Origin: Pseudomonadota bacterium
GTDB lineage: Bacteria; Pseudomonadota; Alphaproteobacteria; JACQOE01
Length of the DNA: 34,708 nucleotides
Assembly: GCA_016202695.1 (NCBI GenBank)
Contig: JACQOE010000061.1
Coordinates: 1-34,708, forward strand
Direction of reading: 5' to 3'
In this document: piece after piece, positions 1 to 8,233 of the stretch
Numbering within the stretch: the first letter of the stretch is position 1
Layout of the letters: the number at the start of each line of letters is the position of its first letter
Program-made: the position numbers and the translations under genes
The notes under the pieces: model-generated
What the model was told of the DNA's origin: nothing
The model's database searches: none
Seen by the model: the letters and a program-made list of their open reading frames with translations, nothing else

Positions 1-2
1 AC

Positions 3-161
3 GGGCTCTACGTCCAGCCGATCAACTACCCGACCGTGCCGAAGGGCACCGAGCGGCTCCGCCTCACCCCCTCCCCCCTCCACACCGAGGCCATGATCGA
101 CCACCTCGTCGCCGCCCTCACCGACGTCTGGAATCGGCTGGGGCTCAGACTCGCGGCCTGA
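3..161 (+). CDS. hemA: 5-aminolevulinate synthase, C-terminal end (partial)
   Basis: Only the last 52 residues are present; the gene begins before the window. The visible part reads [18 protein letters not shown] followed by LTPSPLH, the C-terminal signature of the pyridoxal-phosphate enzyme 5-aminolevulinate synthase, which joins glycine and succinyl-CoA in the first step of the C4 haem pathway used by alphaproteobacteria. The frame is open from base 3 and ends at a TGA at 159-161. A PadR-like gene starts 13 bases later behind a clear ribosome binding site, so the two may be co-transcribed. The family call is firm from this conserved stretch, although the PLP lysine lies outside the window. 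Confidence 0.9.
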   Translation, partial: GLYVQPINYPTVPKGTERLRLTPSPLHTEAMIDHLVAALTDVWNRLGLRLAA

Positions 162-174
162 CCGGAGGAGCGCG

Positions 175-726
175 ATGTACGCCGACAACACCCTGATGCC
201 GAAGGAGGCGGTGCGACTCGCCGCCCTCGGCGTGCTCGCCCAGGGGCCGACGACCTACGCCGCGGTGGCGACCGAGGTCCGGCATTTCCTGAGCCGCCTC
301 CTCGGCCCCTCGCTCGACCTTCTCGGACCGTCGGTCGAGCTCCTGCGCTACGAGGGCCTTGTCGAGGCCGGGGCGCCGGCGGCGGCGCCCGAGGCCGAGT
401 CGCTCCGCATCACCGACAAGGGGCAGGCCGAGCTCGAGCGGCTCCTCAGGTCGGGGCTCCGCGCGCCAAACTCGGATCTTTCCAAGCTCGTGCTCGCGCT
501 CAAGCTGCGCTTCCTGCATCTGCTGCCGTGCGCGGACCGGCTCGCCCAGGCCGAGCTGTTCGTCGAGGTGTGCGAGAAGGAGATTGCCCGGCTGCTGGAC
601 CTGCGCCAGCGCCACGCGGGCGAGGCCGGGCACCTCGTCGCCTGGCTCGACCACGACGTAGCCGCCCTCGAATCCCGGCTCGCCTGGTTCGAATCGCTCC
701 GCGACCGCATCGCCGCCGAGCCCTGA
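175..726 (+). CDS. PadR-like winged-helix transcriptional regulator
   Basis: A 183-residue protein. The first ~80 residues look like a winged helix: a helical N-terminus, a recognition-helix region (about residues 38-62, with LGPSVELLRYEGLVEA) and a wing ending in LRITDKGQAELERLL, a typical PadR pattern (YxLTxxGxxxL). The second half is helical and charged (LAQAELFVEVCEKEIARLLDLRQRH), as in the C-terminal dimerisation helices of PadR proteins. The ATG is preceded by GGAGGAG with a good spacing. It sits 13 bases after hemA, so it might respond to haem or porphyrin state, but that is only inference from position. No ligand or target can be read from the sequence. Confidence 0.6.
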   Translation: MYADNTLMPKEAVRLAALGVLAQGPTTYAAVATEVRHFLSRLLGPSLDLLGPSVELLRYEGLVEAGAPAAAPEAESLRITDKGQAELERLLRSGLRAPNSDLSKLVLALKLRFLHLLPCADRLAQAELFVEVCEKEIARLLDLRQRHAGEAGHLVAWLDHDVAALESRLAWFESLRDRIAAEP

Positions 727-854
727 GCGGCGGCTCGTCGGCGCCGGCCCGGCCGTTTCGCCCGCACCGATCGACGAGAGGTGCGCCCCGCGCCGGCGTT
801 GCGACCGCGCCGGTCCCCCGCGTGACGATCGTCGTCGCAACGGCCGGAGGCCGC

Positions 855-1595
855 TCAATAGATGTGCTGGCCGCCGGTGATGAAGATCTCGGTGCCGCTG
901 ATGTAGGCCGCCTCCTCCGAGCAGAGGAAGTAGACGGCGGCGGCCACATCCTCGGGCGTACCGAGCCGCGCCAGCGGGATGCGGGGGATCAGCACCTCGG
1001 TCTCGGGCGACAGCATCGCGGTCTCGATCTCGCCCGGCGCCACCGCGTTCGCCCGCACGCCGATCTCCGCGAACTCGGCCGCCATCTCGCGGGTGAGCGC
1101 CGAGAGCGCGGCCTTCGAGGTGGAGTAGGCGGAGCCGGCGAAAGGATGCACCGCGTGCCCGGCGATGGAGGTGACGTTGACGATCGCCCCCTTGCCGCGC
1201 GCGAGCGCCGCGCCGAAGCCGCGGGCGAGGACGAGGGGGGCGAAGAAGTTCAGCTCGAACACCCGCCGCCAAGCGGCAAGGTCGCCGTTGAGCACGCCGA
1301 GGCGCTCCTTGAGCGGGCTCTTCGGCGAGTCCCCGGCGTTGTTGACCAGGGCATGAAGCGGCCCCTCGCCGATGATCTCGTTGGCGCGGGCGAGGAAGCG
1401 GGCGATGCTGCCCTGATCGGCGAGGTCGGTCGGGACGTGCTCGGTCCAGTTCGGGTCGCGCTTGCAAGCCTCGGGCACCGGCTCGCGCGAGCAGGTGACG
1501 ATCCGCCAGCCGCGCTCGGAAAACTGCTTGACGGTGGCGTGCCCGATGCCGCGGCTCGCCCCCGTCACGACCACGGTCCTCACCGTCTCCACCAT
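855..1595 (-). CDS. SDR family NAD(P)-dependent oxidoreductase (FabG-like)
   Basis: A 246-residue classical short-chain dehydrogenase/reductase. Visible motifs are the cofactor-binding TGASRGIGHA near residue 12, the NNAG segment (ALVNNAGDSP), the catalytic serine in VNVTSIAGHA and the Tyr-x3-Lys pair in SAYSTSKAAL, then a PGEIETAM loop and a C-terminal SGTEIFITGGQ strand. Length is normal for the family. These enzymes reduce or oxidise carbonyl/hydroxyl groups; the substrate cannot be told from sequence. A FabG-type acyl-ACP reductase role is possible, but the gene is not in a fatty-acid operon. It is divergent from the SRAP gene, with about 100 bases between the two starts. Confidence 0.85.
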   Translation of the reverse strand: MVETVRTVVVTGASRGIGHATVKQFSERGWRIVTCSREPVPEACKRDPNWTEHVPTDLADQGSIARFLARANEIIGEGPLHALVNNAGDSPKSPLKERLGVLNGDLAAWRRVFELNFFAPLVLARGFGAALARGKGAIVNVTSIAGHAVHPFAGSAYSTSKAALSALTREMAAEFAEIGVRANAVAPGEIETAMLSPETEVLIPRIPLARLGTPEDVAAAVYFLCSEEAAYISGTEIFITGGQHIY

Positions 1596-1656
1596 GCCGG
1601 AACCCTAGGGGAAAACGGACCCGCACGCCAGCACCGGGCGGGTGCCGCCCGCCGCG

Positions 1657-1662
1657 TATAAT
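1657..1662 (+). promoter_or_regulatory. -10 element TATAAT ahead of the SRAP gene
   Basis: A perfect TATAAT stands out in very GC-rich DNA, 33 bases before the SRAP start. No good -35 hexamer lies 16-18 bases upstream. It may be an activator-dependent promoter or a chance match. Confidence 0.45.
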
Positions 1663-1695
1663 ACCCGATCTGGACCCATCCGACCGAGGTTCGGC

Positions 1696-2313
1696 ATGTG
1701 CGGCCGGTTCGACATTCGCACCACGCGGGCCGAGATCTCCCGCCGCTTCGGCGTCGAGGACGGGCTCGACGCCCTCGATCCCCTCGTCTTCGCGCGCGGC
1801 GAGGTGCGCCCGACGAACAACGCGCTCGTGATCACGGCCGGACCGCGGGCCGGGACTCGGGTCTGGGGCCTCGCCGCCGGCCGGGGGGACGGCAAGATCC
1901 TGATCAATGCCCGGGCCGAGACCCTGGAGACGCGAACGACCTTCCGCCCCCTCCTCGCGCGGCGCTGCCTCGTGCCTGCGAACGCCTATTTCGAGTGGCG
2001 GAGGGAGGGTCGGCGGAAGCTTCGCAACCGCATCGGGGTGCGGGCCGACGGCGGCAGCGCCCTTTTCGCCTTCGCCGGGATCGCCGACGGCGCCCGGTTC
2101 GCGATCATAACCTGCCCTCCAGCGCCCGAGATAGCCCACATCCACGACCGCATGCCGGTCATCCTGGACGCGGCCGACGAGGCCCCGTGGCTGGATGCGA
2201 CGGTCCCTTTCGCCGCGGCGAAGCGGCTCCTCGGGCCCTTCGCCGGAGCACGCCTAGCGGTCGAGGAGGAGTCCGCTCCCCCGCGCGGGCGTCGGCCCGG
2301 CCTCTGCGCCTGA
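1696..2313 (+). CDS. SRAP / YedK-family abasic-site crosslinking protein
   Basis: A 205-residue SOS-response-associated peptidase-like protein. The start is set by biology: the family needs Cys directly after the initiator Met, and ATG-TGC occurs here (MCGRFDIR). Key residues of the fold are present: Cys2, Asn71 in INARAET, Glu100 in YFEW and His150 in IHDRMPVIL. In YedK and HMCES, Cys2 forms a stable thiazolidine link to abasic sites in single-stranded DNA and shields them at forks. The protein is a little shorter than E. coli YedK because the loop around residues 60-68 and the C-terminus are compact. An in-frame upstream extension exists but would destroy the Cys2 end. No LexA-type site was recognised upstream. 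Confidence 0.9.
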   Translation: MCGRFDIRTTRAEISRRFGVEDGLDALDPLVFARGEVRPTNNALVITAGPRAGTRVWGLAAGRGDGKILINARAETLETRTTFRPLLARRCLVPANAYFEWRREGRRKLRNRIGVRADGGSALFAFAGIADGARFAIITCPPAPEIAHIHDRMPVILDAADEAPWLDATVPFAAAKRLLGPFAGARLAVEEESAPPRGRRPGLCA

Positions 2314-2340
2314 CCCGCGCCGGCGGGGGGCGGGGCCGGC

Positions 2341-3210
2341 TCAGCGGTGCATGAGGATGGGAAGCTCCGCGTGGGCGAGCACGTGGCTCGTGACCCCGCC
2401 GAGGATCAGGTGGCGAAGCCGACTGTGGGTGTAGGCCCCCATGATCAGGAGGTCGGCCCCGTACTCGGCGAGCCGCTGCAGGAGCGAGGCGCCGATGTTC
2501 TCGCCGGGCGCGCCGAAGTGGCGGATCTCGGGATGCAGCCCGTGCCAGCGCAGGTGGGACTCGAGCTCGCTCACCCCCGGGCCGTGGGAATAGCCCTCCT
2601 CGGCGCTCATCAGACAGAGCGCCTCGCACCTCTCGAGGAACGGTTTGCCCACCGACACGGCGCCGGCCGCCTCGGCGCTGCCGTTCCAGGCGATCGCGAT
2701 CCGCTTGCCGCAGATCGAGGGCGCCTTGGCGGGCGCCACCAGCACGCCCCGGCCGGCGCCCATGATCGCCGCATGCAGCACCTCGGTGGTGGACTTCTCG
2801 CCTCCCGCCTGCGGCCTAGCGATCACGGTGAGGTCGTTGACCCGGGAATGCCAGACCACGTTGTCCTCCTCGCGGCCAACCTCGCTGCGCCAGGAGGCGC
2901 TCAGGTTCGCCCCCTGCGGGCCCGGGCTGTCGACGAACGGAATGTTGGCCTTCGCGCAGGCGTCCTCGAACAGCTTGCGCGCGCCCCCGGACTGCTTGAT
3001 GCCGTCCTTCTCGCAGACCTCCATCATCTCCTCGATCATGGCTCCCGAGAGACCCTCGCCGGCGAGGGGCGCGATATCGCGGGGGTCCATGCGCACGTGT
3101 AGCCCCATGACGTGCGCATCGAAGTGCCGCGCGATGAGGAGGGCAAGTTCCGTCGCCGCCGCATCGGTTTCGAGCGAGCTCAAGGGAAGGAGAATCGTCC
3201 GAATCGCCAT
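2341..3210 (-). CDS. universal stress protein, tandem UspA domains
   Basis: A 289-residue cytoplasmic protein with two UspA folds. The first begins MAIRTILLPLSS and runs to about residue 150; the second begins near residue 168 (KRIAIAWNGSAEAA) and ends with ADLLIMGAYTHSRLRHLILGGVTSHVLAHAELPILM. That last stretch holds the G-x2-x-H-S-R-x-x-x-x-x-G-G-x-T nucleotide-binding pattern of ATP-binding Usp proteins, so the second domain probably binds ATP and the first is degenerate. GGAGG lies just before the ATG. It converges with the SRAP gene, with 27 bases between stops. Usp proteins support survival under starvation or redox stress; a specific partner cannot be read here. Confidence 0.88.
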   Translation of the reverse strand: MAIRTILLPLSSLETDAAATELALLIARHFDAHVMGLHVRMDPRDIAPLAGEGLSGAMIEEMMEVCEKDGIKQSGGARKLFEDACAKANIPFVDSPGPQGANLSASWRSEVGREEDNVVWHSRVNDLTVIARPQAGGEKSTTEVLHAAIMGAGRGVLVAPAKAPSICGKRIAIAWNGSAEAAGAVSVGKPFLERCEALCLMSAEEGYSHGPGVSELESHLRWHGLHPEIRHFGAPGENIGASLLQRLAEYGADLLIMGAYTHSRLRHLILGGVTSHVLAHAELPILMHR

Positions 3211-3386
3211 CTGAAACCTCCACCTATCGAGCCGGTACGCCCAGCCGCAGAGTCCCGGGGCGATCCCCGAGCGAGGCGCCGGCCCCTCTCCCTGTGGCTG
3301 CTAGCCGCACGCAACCGAAGACATTCTAGCATCCATGGCAAGAGGAGTCTGCGATCCCCTTTGCGCCGCCGGCCCCGCGCCGAACG

Positions 3387-4928
3387 TCACCCGTCGAGGC
3401 CGAGGGCAGCGCGGGCGGAGCCGAGCAGCGCCCCCTCGGCCCGATCGGCGGCGAGGCGCCGCCAGCGGATCTCGCCGAGGTCGTAGCCGAGCTGCCGGGC
3501 GAGCACGGCCACGGTCGCATCCGAGGCGTCACCGGCCCGCCCCTCGAGGCGGCCTTCCAGCACCTCGCGCGCGGCCTCCAGCCAGATCCCGTCGAAGCGG
3601 ACGCCGGCCGCACGCGCCACCCCCTCGATCGCGGCCCGCTCGGCCGGCTCGGCATAGACCGCGTCGACCACCGCGGCGAACCCCGCCGCCAGGGCCTCGG
3701 CGGCGGCGGCGGCGAGCGCGTCGTAGACCTTCCGCGTCACCTCGGGAGCGTAGGCCTCCGGGCCGAGGCGCGTCTCCGGGGCGACGCCGACGAGCCGCTT
3801 GCGGGTCTCGTCGCTCCGCGCCACCACGGCCCCGAGCCTGCCCCCGAGCCCCGGCGCCAGCGCCCGGGCAAGGGTACTCTTGCCGGTGCCCGAGAGCCCG
3901 CCGATCGCGACCAGCCGCGCCGGCTCGCGGGCGAAGAACGAGAGCGCGAGGCCGAGGTACGCCCGTCCCTCGGCGAGGATTTCGCCCCGGCGGGCGGTGT
4001 CGCTCTGGCTCGCCGCCGCCGCCGCGCTCACATGCGCCTTGATCCCGGCGCGCAGGCCGAGGAACAGGGGCAGCAGGGCGAGGCCGCGGTAATCGGCGCT
4101 CCGCGCCAGGTAGCGGTTGAGCACGCGGTTGGCGAGGACGCCAAGGCCGCGGTGCACGAGGTCCATCAGCAGGAAGGCGAAGTCGTAGAGCACGTCGATG
4201 CAGGCGATCGGCTCGGAGAACTCGATGGCGTCGAAGAGCGTGGGACGACCCTCGAACAGGCAGATGTTGCGAAGGTGCAGGTCGCCGTGGCAGTGCCGCA
4301 CCTTGCCGGCGGCGCGGCGCTCCTCGAGGAGCCCGCGCCCGCTCTCCAGCGCGGCGCGCGAAAGCTCGCCGAGGCGCGCGACGCGCGCCGGATCGAAGAC
4401 CTCGGGGCCGAACTCGGCGAACGAGGCGGCGTTGTTCTCGACCACCCAGTTCATCCCCTCGTAGCCGCCCCGATCGGTGCGGATCTCGGCCGCGCCGTGG
4501 AACCGGGCGATCTCGTCGGCCAGGCCGACCATCAGCCCGGCGGAAAGCGCCCCGCGCTCGGCCAGACGGTCGAAGAGGGTGTCCTCGTCGAACCGGCGCA
4601 TGGCGACCAGCCAGTCGACCGGCCGCCCCTCGCCGCCGAGGGCAAGCCCGCCGGCGGGCGCGCGCGCCACCGGCACGACACCGAGATAGAGCCCCGGCGC
4701 GGTCCGGCGGTTGAGCGCCACCTCGGCCTCGCACGCCGCCCGGCGCCGCTCGACGGTGGAGAAGTCGAGATAGGGATAGCGGACCGCGCGCTTGAGCTTG
4801 TAGGCGCGATCTCCGGCCAGGAACACGACCGAGATGTGGGTCTCGATCTGCCGCACCGGCCCCCTCGCCGCGTGGGTCGCGGGATCGGCGAGGAAGGCGA
4901 TGACCTCGTCCTGGCGCTCGACCTGCAC
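3387..4928 (-). CDS. fused aminoglycoside-phosphotransferase-like kinase and P-loop ATPase
   Basis: A 513-residue two-domain protein. The N-terminal part (about 1-330) is a protein-kinase-like APH domain with HGDLHLRN near residues 214-221 (catalytic Asp216, Asn221) followed by the metal-binding region LFDAIEFSEP. The C-terminal part (about 340-513) is a P-loop kinase with Walker A GGLSGTGKST near 343-352. I chose GTG at 4928 because GGGAGGG precedes it and the open frame further upstream lies inside the RND pump gene. Length fits the known bifunctional family. It follows the pump stop by 32 bases, so all three genes are likely one operon. The substrate is unknown; antibiotic phosphorylation should not be assumed, since the family is widespread and mostly uncharacterised. 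Confidence 0.85.
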   Translation of the reverse strand: MQVERQDEVIAFLADPATHAARGPVRQIETHISVVFLAGDRAYKLKRAVRYPYLDFSTVERRRAACEAEVALNRRTAPGLYLGVVPVARAPAGGLALGGEGRPVDWLVAMRRFDEDTLFDRLAERGALSAGLMVGLADEIARFHGAAEIRTDRGGYEGMNWVVENNAASFAEFGPEVFDPARVARLGELSRAALESGRGLLEERRAAGKVRHCHGDLHLRNICLFEGRPTLFDAIEFSEPIACIDVLYDFAFLLMDLVHRGLGVLANRVLNRYLARSADYRGLALLPLFLGLRAGIKAHVSAAAAASQSDTARRGEILAEGRAYLGLALSFFAREPARLVAIGGLSGTGKSTLARALAPGLGGRLGAVVARSDETRKRLVGVAPETRLGPEAYAPEVTRKVYDALAAAAAEALAAGFAAVVDAVYAEPAERAAIEGVARAAGVRFDGIWLEAAREVLEGRLEGRAGDASDATVAVLARQLGYDLGEIRWRRLAADRAEGALLGSARAALGLDG

Positions 4929-4960
4929 AAATCCCTCCCGGCGCTCGTTCGCCGCGGAGC

Positions 4961-7900
4961 TTAGAGCACGATCTTTCCGGGCGGAACCCGCCCCGGGCCC
5001 TCCTCCAGGGGTATGCCGTCGTCGCGCAGCCACACGTAGACCGCCGGGATCACGAGCAGCGTCAGCGCGGTCGAGGAGGCTAACCCGAAGACGAGCGAGA
5101 TTGCGAGCCCCTGGAAGATGGGGTCGAAGAGGATGAAGGCGGCGCCGATCATGGCCGCGAGGGCGGTGAGCAGGATCGGCTTGAAGCGGATCGCGCCCGC
5201 CTCGAGAAGCGCCCGGCGAAGCGCCGCGCCCTCGCCGCGGCGGGTGCGGATGAAGTCGACGAGCAGGATGGAGTTGCGGACGATGATCCCGGCCAGCGCG
5301 ATGAACCCGATCATCGACGTCGCGGTGAAGGGGGCCGAGAACAGCCGGTGGCCGAGGACGATGCCGATGAGGGTGAGCGGCACCGGAAGCAGGATCACGA
5401 GCGGCAGGCGGAAGCTGCCGAACTGCCCGACCACGAGCAGATAGATGCCGAGGATGGCGACGGCGAAGGCGGCGCCCATGTCGCGGAAGGTGACGTAGGT
5501 GATCTCCCACTCGCCGTCCCACAGCAGTGTCACCTTCGACTCGTCGCGCGGCTGCCCGTGATAGCCGATCTCCGGCCTCGGCTGCGCCCGCCAGTCGTGG
5601 GCGGCTACGGCGGCGTTGACCGCGAGCATGCCGTAGATCGGCGCCTCGAAGCGCCCGGCGAGCTCGCCGCTGACCATCTCGGCAAAGCGTCCGTTGCGAC
5701 GAAAGACCGGGTAGGAGGCGGGCTCGCGCGAGAGGATTGCCACGTCGCCCAGCTCGACCGCGCCGGCGCCGCCGCGCCCGCGCAGGGCCGGCACCGGGGT
5801 GGCGAGGAGCCGCTCGCCTGGCGTCAGCCCGCTCGTCGGCAGCCGGATCGCGATCTCCACCGGGTCGCGACCCTCGCCGCGGTGCGAGTAGCCGACCGCG
5901 ACGCCGCCGATGAGCGCGCGGAGGGTGTCGTAGACCTCCTCCTCCTCGACCCCGTGGAACTCGAGGTTGTCCTGGTCGATGGTGAAGCGCAGCCGCTCGG
6001 CCGGGGCGCCGAAGGAGTCGTCGGCATCGACGATGAAGTCGACCCCCTCGAACAGGCGCCGGATCTCGCGCGCGGCGGCGCGGCGGGTCTCGGCGTCCGG
6101 GCCGTAGACCTCGGCCAGAAGGGTAGCGAGGACCGGCGGCCCCGGCGGCACCTCGACCACCTTGAGCGCGGTACCGGCGGGCGCGTCGAGGCCCTTAAGG
6201 CGCTCGCGCACCACAAGCGCGATCTCGTGGCTCGCGCGCGCGCGCTCCCCTTTCGGCAGGAGGTTCACTTGCAGGTCGCCCTGCTCGGGCCGCGCCCGCA
6301 GGTAGTAGTGGCGCACCAGCCCGTTGAAGTTGAAGGGCGCGGCCGTGCCCGCGTAGAGCTGGATCGTGGTCACCTCGGGCACCGGCGCAAGCCGTTCGGC
6401 CGCCGCCATCAGCACCCGCTCGGTCGCCTCCAGGCTCGCCCCCTCGGGCAGATCGACCACCACCTGCAGCTCGGACTTGTTGTCGAAGGGGAGAAGCTTG
6501 ACCGTCACGTCGCGGGTAAGGAAGAGGCCGAGCGAGGCGAGGGTCGCCACGAGCACGGCGACAAGAAAGGCGACGGCGCGCGCCCGGCCCCTGAGCAGCG
6601 GCCGAGCGAGGCGCAGGTAGAGGCGCCCGAGGGCGCCGCCGGCGGCGTGGGGATCGCGGCCGGTAAAGTCCGCCGCCTCGGGCCCGATCGCGCCGCGCTT
6701 CCGCCGCGTCCTGAGGAGGAGCCAGGGCGTGATCGTGACCGCGACGAAGAAGGAGAACAGCATCGCCGCCGAGGCGTTGGCCGGGATCGGGCTCATGTAG
6801 GGGCCCATCAGGCCGGAGACGAACATCATCGGCAGGAGCGCGGCGACGATGGTAAGGGTGGCGACGATCGTCGGGTTGCCGACCTCGGCCACCGCCTCGA
6901 TCGCGGTCCTGATCGCCGGCTGCCTGGGGGCGAGGTGCCAGTGGCGGACGATGTTCTCGATCACGACGATGGCGTCGTCGACCAGGATGCCGATCGAGAA
7001 GATCAGCGCGAACAGACTCACCCGGTTGACCGTGTAGCCCATCAGCCAGGAGGCGAAGAGGGTGAGCAGGATGGTGGTGGGGATGACCACCAGCACCACC
7101 AGCCCCTCGCGCAGCCCCAGAACGAGGGAGATCAGGACGACGATGGAGACGGTGGCAATGCCGAGGTGGAAGAGAAGCTCGTTGGCCTTCTCGGTCGCGG
7201 TCTCGCCGTAATCGCGGGTGACCGCGACCTCGAGGTCGGCGGGGATCAGCCGGCCCTTGACGGTTTCCAGGCGGTCGAGCACCCGCTCGGCCACCTTGAC
7301 CGCGTTCGCGCCCTTGCGTTTGGCGAGGGCGATCGAGACCGCCGCCCGGCGCTCGAAGCCGCCGCCCGCGCCGCGCGCGAGGTGCCAGACCCGCTGCTCG
7401 TCGGGCCTGGCGCCGACGACCACCTCGGCCACGTCGCGGACGTAGACCGGGCGCCCGTCGCGGGTGGTGACGAGGAGGAGGCCGATGTCGGGCACGCCCC
7501 GCAATGTTTGCCCGGCGACCACGGGCAGGTCGCGATCGGCCTGGCGCACGCGCCCGACGAGAAAGGAGCGATTGGCGTTCTCGATCTTGGCGACGAGCTG
7601 GTTGAGCGTGACCCCGTACATCGACAGCCGCTCGGGATCCGGCTCGACCCGGATCTGATCGGGCCGCCCGCCGACGAGGAAGCTCAGGCCGACATTCTCC
7701 TCCTTGATCAGCTCGTGGAGAAGCTCCTCGGCGACGGCGAAGAGGGCGTTGTCGTCCCAGCGCCCGGCGGCGGGCCCCGCCCGCGGGGTCAGCGTCAGGA
7801 CGAGGATCGGGACGTCGTTGATCCCGCGCCCGACGATCAGCGGCTCGCGTATGCCGATGGGGATGCGGTTCATGTTGGCGCGGATGTTCTCGTGCACGCG

Positions 7901-8233
7901 CAGGATGGCGTCGTCCTCGTCGGTGCCGACCACGAAGCGGGCGGTGACGATCACGCGCTCGTCCTCGCTCACCGAATAGACGTGCTCGACCGCGTCGATC
8001 CCCTTGACGATGTCCTCGAGCGGTTTGGTGACCAGCTCCACCGCATCGGGCGCCTTGAGCCCGTCGGCGGCGACCATGATGTCGACCATGGGCACCGAGA
8101 TCTGCGGCTCCTCTTCGCGCGGGAGCGCCGCCAGCGCCAGCAGCCCGAGCGCGATCGCGGCGGCGAGCAGAAGGGGGGTGAGCGGCGAATCGATGAAGGC
8201 GCGGGTGAGCGCGCCCGAGAGGCCGAGCCTCAT
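4961..8233 (-). CDS. RND efflux pump permease subunit (AcrB/HAE-like)
   Basis: A 1090-residue inner-membrane proton-driven exporter. It starts with a first membrane helix (SPLTPLLLAAAIALGLLALAAL) and the PREEEPQISVPMV motif, then a periplasmic porter domain with repeated substrate-binding modules, a first helix bundle near residues 350-530, a second porter domain and a second bundle near 930-1070. Helix 4 carries SIGILVDDAIVVIEN, with the Asp-Asp pair of proton-relaying HAE pumps rather than the single Asp typical of CusA metal pumps. The start ATG overlaps the adaptor stop in ATGA, so the two are translationally coupled. No outer-membrane channel gene is nearby, so a TolC-like partner must come from elsewhere. 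Substrate unknown. Confidence 0.93.
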   Translation of the reverse strand: MRLGLSGALTRAFIDSPLTPLLLAAAIALGLLALAALPREEEPQISVPMVDIMVAADGLKAPDAVELVTKPLEDIVKGIDAVEHVYSVSEDERVIVTARFVVGTDEDDAILRVHENIRANMNRIPIGIREPLIVGRGINDVPILVLTLTPRAGPAAGRWDDNALFAVAEELLHELIKEENVGLSFLVGGRPDQIRVEPDPERLSMYGVTLNQLVAKIENANRSFLVGRVRQADRDLPVVAGQTLRGVPDIGLLLVTTRDGRPVYVRDVAEVVVGARPDEQRVWHLARGAGGGFERRAAVSIALAKRKGANAVKVAERVLDRLETVKGRLIPADLEVAVTRDYGETATEKANELLFHLGIATVSIVVLISLVLGLREGLVVLVVIPTTILLTLFASWLMGYTVNRVSLFALIFSIGILVDDAIVVIENIVRHWHLAPRQPAIRTAIEAVAEVGNPTIVATLTIVAALLPMMFVSGLMGPYMSPIPANASAAMLFSFFVAVTITPWLLLRTRRKRGAIGPEAADFTGRDPHAAGGALGRLYLRLARPLLRGRARAVAFLVAVLVATLASLGLFLTRDVTVKLLPFDNKSELQVVVDLPEGASLEATERVLMAAAERLAPVPEVTTIQLYAGTAAPFNFNGLVRHYYLRARPEQGDLQVNLLPKGERARASHEIALVVRERLKGLDAPAGTALKVVEVPPGPPVLATLLAEVYGPDAETRRAAAREIRRLFEGVDFIVDADDSFGAPAERLRFTIDQDNLEFHGVEEEEVYDTLRALIGGVAVGYSHRGEGRDPVEIAIRLPTSGLTPGERLLATPVPALRGRGGAGAVELGDVAILSREPASYPVFRRNGRFAEMVSGELAGRFEAPIYGMLAVNAAVAAHDWRAQPRPEIGYHGQPRDESKVTLLWDGEWEITYVTFRDMGAAFAVAILGIYLLVVGQFGSFRLPLVILLPVPLTLIGIVLGHRLFSAPFTATSMIGFIALAGIIVRNSILLVDFIRTRRGEGAALRRALLEAGAIRFKPILLTALAAMIGAAFILFDPIFQGLAISLVFGLASSTALTLLVIPAVYVWLRDDGIPLEEGPGRVPPGKIVL

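Noticed and set aside
2314..2340. GCCGGC-rich hairpin between SRAP and Usp genes as a terminator
   Set aside because: Only a short stem of a self-complementary hexamer with a G-rich loop and no T run; too common in this composition.
3387..4928. Reading the APH domain as an aminoglycoside-resistance gene
   Set aside because: The APH fold with a fused P-loop domain is a widespread uncharacterised family; no feature points to antibiotic modification.
4929..5522. N-terminal extension of the APH-like kinase by 198 codons
   Set aside because: The extension is inside the end of the RND pump gene in another frame; GTG at 4928 has a strong ribosome binding site and gives family length.
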